A model generated the notes under the pieces. It saw only the letters and a list, made by a program, of their open reading frames with translations, did not search any database and was not told the origin of the DNA. A stretch of DNA of 64,000 nt, taken from NCBI GenBank assembly GCA_965216605.1, contig CBDCGG010000002.1, positions 434,001-498,000 on the forward strand. The letters are read 5' to 3'. Position numbers and translations under genes: made by a program. Within the stretch, counting starts at the first letter, position 1; each line of letters starts with the position of its first letter. Below are positions 41,774 through 48,916 of this stretch, piece after piece. Source of the stretch: JABAAW01 sp965216605 (lineage in GTDB: Bacteria; Pseudomonadota; Alphaproteobacteria; JABAAW01).

Positions 41774-43147
41774 ATGAAGCTAGACCCCTCCCAACTCGGT
41801 CAATTCTTTACGCCCCCTCACATCGTAGAGACCATGTGGTCCCTCAAACACAACTCACACAAAAGCATCCACCCTCCAGCGGAAACAATGCTTTCCTCGC
41901 AATCCCCAGCCGCAAAAAATCTCCCCATAACAGCCATCGAAATCGACCCGTCGTTTAATCTGGTCCCTCAAACACAACTCCCACAATCCTAACCCTCAGC
42001 GGAAACAATTTCCTCAATTATCCCCTCGCCGAAAACCTCCCCATAACAGCCATCGGAAATCGACCCATCCTAAATCCTCTTCCAAGATATCCTCCCGCAA
42101 CAACTCACGCAATAAATGTCCAATACTCGCACTCCAACATTCCCTCCGAAAAACAACCCATGCCGAACTTCCGCCTATACCCTCACTCATACTCCCTCCG
42201 ACACTCATCCCAACGCCATCGCCCATACTTCCGCCTCCGCCCCGACTTTCGATAGCCGCACCAACCTCTATCTGTTTTTTATCTACAAAGCCGTCCTCCA
42301 TCTGAAAGACAAAGGAGAACTCATCTTCATCACTCCCAGAGATTTCACAAAAGCTACCTCCGCCAAAAACCTCAACGAGTTCCTCTACAACAACGGAACA
42401 ATCACCCACTTCCAAGACTACGGCGATACAAAAATCTTCCATAACGCAACCCCCAATTGCGCCATCTGGCGATTCGAAAAAAGAAACATCCCCCCTCACA
42501 AAACTCCGCCTCGCAAAACCCCCTCTATTATGGCAGACGGCAGAACCTTCCTCTGCCACAACGGACAACTCACCTTCGCACCTGCAAAAATCCTCCGCTC
42601 CCCAGCCCAACATAACCAAGCCCAACACAGCTATAGACTAGGAGATATCTTCGAGGTGAAAGTGGGCGCAGTCAGCGGAGCAGACCATATCTACCAATCC
42701 CAACACGGAGAACAAGAGTTCGTCTGCTCACAAACACGCGCCACAGGCAATCTCAAACGCATGATCTACAACAAAATCAACAAGGCACTCCTCCCCCACA
42801 AGCAAGAGTTGCTAGCAAGACGCATACGAAAGTTCAACGAAAACAACTGGTGGGAATGGGGCAGAAACTATCCCGAACGCTCAGGCGCGCGCATCTATGT
42901 CAACGCAAAGACGAGGGTCGCACAACCCTTTTTTGTCTCGAAGGCAGAGGCGTTCGATGGCTCGGTCTTGGCGCTCTTTCCTAAACGGCAAGCGAAAGAT
43001 AAGCGAAAAAACAAAGCCTACGACCTAGCGCAAGCTTGCGACCAACTGAACCGCCTCGACTGGCGAGCCTTAGGTTTTATGACGGGCGGACGCTACCTTT
43101 TCTCGCAACGCTCGTTAGAAAACGCCAACATCAACCTCGACTTGTGA
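41774..43147 (+). pseudogene. Decayed class-I N6-adenine DNA methyltransferase
   Basis: The 5' fragment (41774-41992) begins 'MKLDPSQLGQFFTPPHIVETMW', the N-terminal motif X region of adenine methyltransferases, and contains a piece 'ITAIEIDPSF' from the SAM site. It then stops. The 3' fragment (open from 42116 to 43147) carries 'SRTNLYLFFIYKAVLHLKDKGELIFITPRDF' and 'FQDYGDTKIFHNATPNCAIWRFEKRN', which normally follow the catalytic NPPY, then a target-recognition part. SAM motif I and NPPY are absent from both. Between the fragments is an imperfect direct repeat of about 110 bases. The enzyme should be inactive, which would leave the neighbouring nuclease without its own methylase. Confidence 0.72.
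41838..42069. repeat. Imperfect direct duplication of ~110 bases inside the methyltransferase remnant
   Basis: 41838-41952 and 41962-42069 share GGTCCCTCAAACACAACTC, 'CAGCGGAAACAAT', 'CTCCCCATAACAGCCATCG' and 'AAATCGACCC' in the same order. Indels in the second copy shift its frame and introduce stops, so it is the non-functional one. Confidence 0.9.
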
Positions 43148-43153
43148 AAAAAT

Positions 43154-44216
43154 CTATGTAGCATCCCGTCTCGCAACCTTCTCGACAAAAGGCAGCAGCT
43201 GATACTTACGGCACTCAGGAGGAGACACCAGTCGCCGTTTCGCCAAATCAATATAGCGTGGCTCGATCTCGTAGCCGACCGCCAAACGACCATAACGCCT
43301 CGCCGCCAACGCCGTCTGTCCGCTACCTAAAAATGGATCCAACACCTCGTCGCCCTCACGCGAATAGAGTAATACAAGACGACGCGCCAACTCTTCAGGG
43401 TAGGGACAGGGATGCTCGATCGTGCGCGGAGGAACGGGCGCAATGTGCCAAATGTTGTTCGCAATATCACGCTTGAAGGTATCGTCTATCGCCAGCGCGT
43501 CCTTCTCGTCGCGCCAATACTCCCCCGCCTTGCGAAAGATCAAAATATACTCGCACATGATGTTCGGATAGTAATAGCCCGCCCTAGGACGCTGGATAAA
43601 AGAGCCCGCGCGCTTTACACCACCCGTCACCTTGTTCCAAACGATGTCCTGATGAAAATTCCAACCCAGTCGTAGCATGCGCTCGGTGATCAACATCGGT
43701 ATCGGAATATGCTTACGCTCATGAAGAAGCGTGCCGACGACGATCGCGCAGAATCCTCCTGCCTTGGTAGCGCGCAAGACCTCGGCGAAGACCACACCGA
43801 TTTTCTCCAGATACGCCTCTAGCGTATCGCCGAACCCGCTGTAGGCGCGCGCTCGATACCATACTGGGTCAGTGGTGCGCGAGGGGTCGTCTTGCTCGGC
43901 GTGCTTGTCGTAGTCGATCGCATTCCAATATGGCGGAGAGGTGATCGTCAGGGCTATCGAGCTGTCCGCGCATTCGGGCATCTGCTCGCAAGAGCGACAA
44001 TAAAAACGATAATTTTTTTCTTTTTCTTTTTCTTTTTCTTTTTCCAACTCTGCCGCCTCCCCTGTGTATGTTGGCGTGAGTTTGGGCGCGGACTTGTTCT
44101 TACTCTTGTCCGTATCTTTATCGGTATCCTTTCTCGGCTTCTTGTCTATGCGTTTTTCCGTGCGTTTTTCGTGCGTTTTTCTATGCGCTCGATTTTCTGC
44201 GCTCGCTGGAAAAGCC
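43154..44216 (-). CDS. Beta-class site-specific DNA methyltransferase (SPPY motif)
   Basis: The catalytic motif IV 'TITSPPYWNAIDYD' comes first, then 'GFCAIVVGTLLHERKHIPIP', 'YEYILIFRK'-type 'CEYILIFRKAGEYW', motif X 'IEHPCPYPEELARRLVLLYS' and the SAM motif I 'DEVLDPFLGSGQTALAARRYGRLAVGYEIEP'. The order IV-X-I defines the beta class; SPPY favours N4-cytosine but N6-adenine is possible. The start is unclear. The open frame extends into fdxA to 44359, but that part just re-reads fdxA. After 44216 there is only a Lys/Glu/Asp-rich repetitive leader, ending in an EKEKEKEK stretch from a (GAAAAA)n tract; a TTG at about 44046 just before the tract is one candidate. No partner nuclease adjoins it on this strand, so it may be a solitary methylase. 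Confidence 0.8.
44020..44043. repeat. Hexanucleotide tract (CTTTTT)4 plus T7
   Basis: Four to five CTTTTT units (GAAAAA on the coding strand) lie next to a run of seven T (44013-44019), encoding EKEKEKEK near the N-terminus of the methyltransferase. Six-base changes keep frame; the neighbouring 7-T run could shift it. Confidence 0.92.
44145..44190. repeat. 12/11-base quasi-tandem repeat in the methyltransferase leader
   Basis: CTATGCGTTTTT, CCGTGCGTTTTT and CGTGCGTTTTT (the last 11 bases) are followed by CTATGCGC. Upstream TATCTTTATCGGTATCC also repeats at about 12 bases. The coding strand reads a Lys/Arg/Glu/Asp-rich leader. Confidence 0.8.
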
Positions 44217-44561
44217 TCACTCTTGGTCGCCTTTACCTGGCTTGTCGGAGAAGTGTTTTTTGAACTTATCTGGCACCTCCTCCCACTGCTTGGCGTCGTT
44301 CGGCTGCTCGCCTTTGCGGGTGATGTTCGGCCATTTTTCGCTGTAGTCGCGATTGACACCCAACCATGCCTCTGCGTCCTTTTCTGTGTCGGGCAGGATC
44401 GCCTCGATGGGACACTCTGGCTCGCACACGCCGCAATCGATGCACTCGTCGGGGTGGATCACCAGCATAGTCGCGCCCTCGTAGAAACAATCTACAGGAC
44501 AAACCTCGACGCAATCCTGATACTTGCACTTGATGCATTTTTCGGTCACGACAAAAGTCAT
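44217..44561 (-). CDS. fdxA: Seven-iron ferredoxin FdxA
   Basis: A 114-residue ferredoxin. The first ligands 'CIKCKYQDCVEVCPVDCFYEG' and the second 'CIDCGVCEPECPIEAI' give one [3Fe-4S] and one [4Fe-4S] site as in Azotobacter-type FdxA. 'WLGVNRDYSEKWPNIT' is the family's C-terminal part. The ATG at 44561 has GGGAG seven bases upstream; the open frame upstream is not used. It is a cytoplasmic electron carrier, and its partner is not evident here. Confidence 0.95.
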   Translation of the reverse strand: MTFVVTEKCIKCKYQDCVEVCPVDCFYEGATMLVIHPDECIDCGVCEPECPIEAILPDTEKDAEAWLGVNRDYSEKWPNITRKGEQPNDAKQWEEVPDKFKKHFSDKPGKGDQE

Positions 44562-44589
44562 CGTTTTCTCCCGTAAGTTTCGTCCATCT

Positions 44590-44621
44590 TGCCGCAAGGC
44601 GTGCAGCTTGCGGCATTTTTT
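44590..44621 (+). terminator. Strong intrinsic terminator facing away from fdxA
   Basis: TGCCGCAAG, an 8-base loop and CTTGCGGCA make a perfect 9-bp stem followed by six T on the plus strand (44616-44621). The nearest plus-strand coding sequence upstream is the methyltransferase remnant ending at 43147, so the signal would stop transcription that runs antisense to the methylase and fdxA genes. On the minus strand it lies 29 bases upstream of fdxA as a bare hairpin. Confidence 0.75.
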
Positions 44622-44702
44622 ATCATCTTGGCACTTTTTTTGATAGAGACAAAGTAAGAACTCCCCCTGATCGCCAGAACACATCACCACGGACTATCGC
44701 TT

Positions 44703-45089
44703 ATGACTCCGCTTCCCCTTAAGAAACACACGCGCGTGCTGAAGGACTGGCTTGACCAAAAAGTTTCTTCGAGCCGCAAACAAACCCTTTTCCAACCCGA
44801 CGAGAAGACAAAGACTGCCGTCGAGCCCTACTATTTGCGAGCTGGCAACACCTTTCGACGAGTGCGCAAGGACTCGACGGTGGAGACAGCAAGGATTTTG
44901 GGCTTTCACGACAACGGAGGGATCACGCATGTGCGCTTTGATGTGCGCTTTCGCCACCCCTACAGCGCTGTCGAGGACAGGGAGGGACCGAAGATTCTCT
45001 CGATCGAGCAGTTTTCGGATCTCTACGACATTACGAGGGGGGACACTGCACGCTCGGAGACAAGTTCCTCAGGTATCACAAAATCGTGA
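44703..45089 (+). CDS. Conserved-looking hypothetical protein
   Basis: A 128-residue soluble protein that I do not recognise by name. 'PYYLRAGNTFRRVRKDSTVETARILGF' followed by 'GITHVRFDVRFRHP' and 'GPKILSIEQFSDLY' looks like a compact beta-rich domain with many Arg, and codon use matches the neighbouring housekeeping genes. The last ~15 residues are Ser/Thr-rich. It begins downstream of the terminator at 44590 and ends 80 bases before tRNA-Leu. No function can be inferred. Confidence 0.65.
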   Translation: MTPLPLKKHTRVLKDWLDQKVSSSRKQTLFQPDEKTKTAVEPYYLRAGNTFRRVRKDSTVETARILGFHDNGGITHVRFDVRFRHPYSAVEDREGPKILSIEQFSDLYDITRGDTARSETSSSGITKS

Positions 45090-45169
45090 CCTTTTTATCG
45101 AGGTTGTTGAGCTTGAAATTACGCGATGCAAGACCCACTATAGTAGAGAAGGATAGTTCACGGTTGCAA

Positions 45170-45251
45170 GCGGGCGTGGCGAAACAGGTAGACGCGTCGG
45201 CTTTAGGTGCCGGTGAGGCAACTCGTGGGGGTTCGAGTCCCTCCGCCCGCA
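45170..45251 (+). tRNA. tRNA-Leu (anticodon TAG)
   Basis: An 82-base cloverleaf. The acceptor arms are GCGGGCG (45170-45176) and CGCCCGC (45244-45250) with discriminator A. The anticodon loop TTTAGGT on a TCGGC/GCCGG stem gives TAG, reading CUN leucine codons. A long variable arm TGAGGCAACTC is as expected for leucine, and the T-loop is GTTCGAG. CCA is not encoded. Confidence 0.95.
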
Positions 45252-45326
45252 TCCGCCTTTGCGCCTCGCTTGGACACTTTTAAAGGCAACCCCAAACAGG
45301 CCCCAAAAAGGCAAGGAGATTGGTTT

Positions 45327-46784
45327 ATGAATATCGTCAAAGTAGACTTGAAAGAAGAGTTTGCACACCAGTATCAGGTCGTTTTACCGAAGGCAGACTT
45401 CGAGAAGGCTGTTGAGTCCAGGCTCCAGCAGCTTGCTCCGAAGATGAAGATGGACGGGTTTCGCGACGGCAATGTTCCTGTTTCCGTCATTCGAGAGAAG
45501 CACGGCAATCAGATCAAACAACAGGTTTTGACCGCCTTCGCTCAACGAGCGGTGCAACAGATTTTGACCGAGAACAAAGAGCTGCGTCCTGTAGGTGCGC
45601 CGCGTGTCAATTTCACGAAGGACGACGCAAACGAGCTCGCTTTCGATGTCGATATCGATAGCGCGCCCGACATCGAGGTTAAAGACTTCTCGGCGATGAA
45701 GATCACGCGTCCGCAAGTGCAAGTGCCCGACAAGACGGTTGCAGAGAATTTGCAAGCCTTGGCGCGTCGCACAGCACCCATCGAAGAGGTGCAACGCAAA
45801 AGCCAGAACGACGATGTTGTCGTCATCGACTACCTTGGTACCATTGGCGATGAAAAGCAGGCATCGCTAAAGTCGCAGAACTATCGGTTGGGACTTGGCG
45901 ATGGAGTTATCCACAACGACTTTGAAAGTAATCTGGTCGGACTTAAGGCAGGGGAAAAGAAAAACTTCTCGGTGACGTTTCCCGATACGCACTCGGCGCA
46001 GAATGTCGCAGGCAAGACGGTCGCCTTCGAGGCCGAGGTGAAAAAGGTGCTTGCGCGCAAAGCGGAAGATTTCAAGGTCGACGAATCGCTCGCCCAACGC
46101 ATGAAGCACAAAGACTTGCAGGGGTTGAAAGCAGCTGCCGTGCGACAAATAGAAAACAGCTGCCAGCCCGCAGCGCGCCAAATGGTCAAGCGGCAGGTGT
46201 TCGACTGGTTCGACGAGCAATACTCTTTTCCTCTTCCGCAGCGTTTGATCGAGGCGGAGTTCAAAGACATTTGGCGGCGCGTCAAGCAAGAGATAAAACA
46301 ACGCGAGCTGTCGGAAGAGAAGTTTGCCGATACAGAAGAGAAGCTGCGCGAGCAGTATCGCACGATCGCCGAACGACGCTTGAAGACGGGGTTGATCCTC
46401 TCCGAGATTGCACGCCAGAACAATATCACCGTCGATGACGAGGCATTGTTGCGCTCGATGAAGGCGCGCGTCGGGGCAACGCCGAACGCGCGGCAAAAGC
46501 AGCTGTTAGAGCGCATCGACAAGAATCCGCAAAGCGTTCTCGCCGAAGTTCGACCGCAGGTGATCGAGGAGAATGTCGTCGATCATATCTTGAGCAAAGT
46601 TTCGGTCACCAACGAAGATGTCTCGCTGGAAGACATGCTGGAACGCGCGCGCGATTTGAACAAAGAAACGCAACTGCATATCGACTCTTCTGCCTTCGAC
46701 GATGATTCACAAGACGCGCTCAAAGCTGCCCCCACCAAGCAGGGCGGAGGATTTGGGAACAAGAAGAAAAAGAAGAAACGATAG
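45327..46784 (+). CDS. tig: Trigger factor
   Basis: A 485-residue ribosome-bound chaperone/prolyl isomerase. 'GFRDGNVPVSVIREKHG' is the ribosome-docking loop, in which most trigger factors have GFRxGKxP; here Asn replaces Lys. The FKBP domain ('DDVVVIDYLGTIGDEKQ...GLGDGVIHNDFESNLVGLKAGEKKNFSVTFP') and helical arms follow. The C-terminus ends in a run of lysines ('GNKKKKKKR'). The ATG at 45327 follows AAGGAG; the longer frame reads back into the tRNA. It is the first of tig-clpP-clpX-lon-hup. Confidence 0.96.
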   Translation: MNIVKVDLKEEFAHQYQVVLPKADFEKAVESRLQQLAPKMKMDGFRDGNVPVSVIREKHGNQIKQQVLTAFAQRAVQQILTENKELRPVGAPRVNFTKDDANELAFDVDIDSAPDIEVKDFSAMKITRPQVQVPDKTVAENLQALARRTAPIEEVQRKSQNDDVVVIDYLGTIGDEKQASLKSQNYRLGLGDGVIHNDFESNLVGLKAGEKKNFSVTFPDTHSAQNVAGKTVAFEAEVKKVLARKAEDFKVDESLAQRMKHKDLQGLKAAAVRQIENSCQPAARQMVKRQVFDWFDEQYSFPLPQRLIEAEFKDIWRRVKQEIKQRELSEEKFADTEEKLREQYRTIAERRLKTGLILSEIARQNNITVDDEALLRSMKARVGATPNARQKQLLERIDKNPQSVLAEVRPQVIEENVVDHILSKVSVTNEDVSLEDMLERARDLNKETQLHIDSSAFDDDSQDALKAAPTKQGGGFGNKKKKKKR

Positions 46785-46838
46785 TCTTGCTTTTTCTTTT
46801 CTTTGCTTGTTCCCTACGCTCGTGCTGATTCTGCCGCT

Positions 46839-47486
46839 ATGCTGATCGATAAATCCGCTCTGGCTTCTGCCGATGCACACGGCGCGTTGGTGCCGATGGT
46901 GGTCGAGCAGACGGCGCGCGGCGAGCGTGCGTTTGACATTTATTCGCGCCTTTTGAAAGAGCGGATCGTCTTTTTGACGGGTGCTGTGCACGACGAGGTT
47001 GCAAGTTTGGTGTGTGCGCAGCTGCTTTTTTTGGAGGCGGAGAATCCGAAACGCGACATCGCCCTCTATATCAACTCGCCCGGCGGCGAGGTGACGGCGG
47101 GACTTTCGATCTACGACACGATGAACTATATCCGTCCCGATATCACGACCTTGTGCTTGGGGCAGGCTGCGTCGATGGGATCGCTGCTGTTGGCGGCAGG
47201 CAAGAAGGGAAAACGCTTCGCCTTGCCCTCCAGTCGGATCATGGTGCACCAACCCTCAGGCGGCACGCGCGGCACGGTCGCCGACATTCATATTCAGGCA
47301 AAAGAAATGTTGCGCTTGCGCGAACGCATCAACGACATCTACGCGAAGCACACGGGACAGAAGATCGCTGCCATCGAGAAGGCGATGGATCGCGATAACT
47401 TCATGAACGGCGAGGAAGCAACGAAGTTCGGGCTAATCGACGAAGTGCTTGTGAAACGCAAGCCCGTCAGTAGCGCGAAAAGCTAG
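46839..47486 (+). CDS. clpP: ATP-dependent Clp protease proteolytic subunit
   Basis: A 215-residue serine protease subunit that forms the double-heptamer chamber. The catalytic triad is S112 ('GQAASMGS'), H137 ('IMVHQPSGG') and D186 ('DRDNFM'). 'GERAFDIYSRLLKERIVFL' is the conserved N-terminal part. The start at the ATG 46839 gives a normal length, and an upstream frame to 46803 is possible. It pairs with ClpX, encoded 17 bases later. Confidence 0.96.
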   Translation: MLIDKSALASADAHGALVPMVVEQTARGERAFDIYSRLLKERIVFLTGAVHDEVASLVCAQLLFLEAENPKRDIALYINSPGGEVTAGLSIYDTMNYIRPDITTLCLGQAASMGSLLLAAGKKGKRFALPSSRIMVHQPSGGTRGTVADIHIQAKEMLRLRERINDIYAKHTGQKIAAIEKAMDRDNFMNGEEATKFGLIDEVLVKRKPVSSAKS

Positions 47487-47503
47487 ATACGGAGGCTCTG
47501 ATC

Positions 47504-48793
47504 ATGGCTCGTCGTCGCGATGTACAACCCGGCTCTGCGGAGAAGAAGACGCTGTGCTGCTCTTTCTGCGGCAAGAGTCAGAACGAGATCAAAAAGCTGA
47601 TCGCAGGTCCTGAAGTGTTCATTTGCGACGAGTGTGTCGATCTGTGCATGGAAATCATTCAGGAAGACCACAAGAACGCCGCCTTGCGCGCCGAAAGTCG
47701 CGTGCCGTCGCCGGCAAAGATCGACAAGTACTTGGCGCAATACATCATCGGACAGGATCATGCGAAGCGAGTGCTTGCGGTTTCGGTGCACAACCACTAC
47801 AAGCGCATCGAAGAGGAGCGAACGAACAACGAGGATGTGGAACTTGCCAAGTCGAACATTTTGCTCGTCGGCCCTACGGGTAGCGGCAAAACTCTCTTCG
47901 CGCAAACCTTGGCGAGAATTTTGGATGTGCCTTTTACCATGGCGGACGCAACGACGCTGACAGAGGCGGGCTATGTGGGGGAAGATGTCGAGAACATCAT
48001 TCTGAAACTTTTGCAGACCGCCGACTACGATGTCGAGCGGGCGCAACGCGGCATCGTGTATATCGACGAGGTAGACAAGATCAGTCGCAAGTCGGAGAAC
48101 CCCTCGATCACGCGCGATGTTTCGGGAGAAGGGGTGCAGCAAGCCTTGCTTAAAATCATGGAGGGAACGGTCGCAAGCGTGCCGCCGCAGGGCGGGCGGA
48201 AGCATCCGCAGCAGGAGTTTTTGCAAGTCGATACTACGAACATTCTGTTCATCTGCGGCGGGGCTTTCGCGGGATTGGAGACGATCATCGCGGCGCGCGG
48301 CAAGGGGACGGCGATCGGCTTTGAATCAGAGCTACGACACCCCGACGCGCTTGAGAGCGCAAAGGTTTTTAGCGAGTTGGAACCCGAAGACCTCATCAAG
48401 TACGGATTGATCCCTGAGTTCGTAGGGAGGTTGCCTGTCGTCGCCGTGTTGGAGACGCTGACGAAAGAAGACCTAGTACGAATTCTCGTAGAGCCGAAGA
48501 ACGCCCTGATCAAGCAGTATCAAAAGCTGTTCTCGATGGAGGAGGTGCGCCTGACCTTCGCCGCAAGCGCCCTGGAGGCGGTCGCCGAGAAAGCAAGCAC
48601 GCGAAAGACAGGTGCTCGGGGTTTGCGCGCCATTTTGGAAGAGGTCTTGCTCGATTCGATGTACGAGGTGCCCGATCACAAGGACATCGAAGAGGTCGTC
48701 GTCAAACGCGCGACCGTCGAGGGAAAGGGCGCACCGTTGAAAATCCTATCCAAAACGCGACGCGAAGAAAAATCCTCCGCGGCACGCGCGTAG
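47504..48793 (+). CDS. clpX: ATP-dependent Clp protease ATP-binding subunit ClpX
   Basis: A 429-residue AAA+ unfoldase. The N-terminal zinc domain is 'CCSFCGKSQNEIKKLIAGP...CDECVDLC'. Walker A is in 'LLVGPTGSGKTLFAQTLARILDVPF', Walker B 'IVYIDEVDKISRK', the pore loop 'EAGYVGEDVE', and sensor 2 lies in 'KTGARGLRAILEEVLLDSMYEVP'. It recognises tagged proteins and feeds them to ClpP. Confidence 0.98.
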   Translation: MARRRDVQPGSAEKKTLCCSFCGKSQNEIKKLIAGPEVFICDECVDLCMEIIQEDHKNAALRAESRVPSPAKIDKYLAQYIIGQDHAKRVLAVSVHNHYKRIEEERTNNEDVELAKSNILLVGPTGSGKTLFAQTLARILDVPFTMADATTLTEAGYVGEDVENIILKLLQTADYDVERAQRGIVYIDEVDKISRKSENPSITRDVSGEGVQQALLKIMEGTVASVPPQGGRKHPQQEFLQVDTTNILFICGGAFAGLETIIAARGKGTAIGFESELRHPDALESAKVFSELEPEDLIKYGLIPEFVGRLPVVAVLETLTKEDLVRILVEPKNALIKQYQKLFSMEEVRLTFAASALEAVAEKASTRKTGARGLRAILEEVLLDSMYEVPDHKDIEEVVVKRATVEGKGAPLKILSKTRREEKSSAARA

Positions 48794-48805
48794 CCACACG
48801 CCCAA

Positions 48806-48841
48806 GCAATGCATAAAGCAATGCATAAAGCCGTGCGTAAA
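48806..48841. repeat. 12-base tandem repeat, 3 copies, between clpX and lon
   Basis: GCAATGCATAAA, GCAATGCATAAA and GCCGTGCGTAAA, then a partial GCCACGCC, start 12 bases after the clpX stop. This is a non-coding array with the same 12-base period as the coding ones. Confidence 0.96.
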
Positions 48842-48916
48842 GCCACGCCTATCGCGTTGTGATGTAATCGCCTCAAAGTTAGAGACACAAAAACGAAAAA
48901 AGGCTATCCTTCGGTC

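Noticed and set aside
44217..44359. N-terminal extension of the beta-class methyltransferase into fdxA
   Set aside because: The frame is open by chance through the end of fdxA; the translated part has no methylase features and fdxA is conserved to its end.
41077..44359. Complete, active type II restriction-modification operon
   Set aside because: The adjoining methylase lacks the SAM and NPPY motifs, so the system cannot be called complete.
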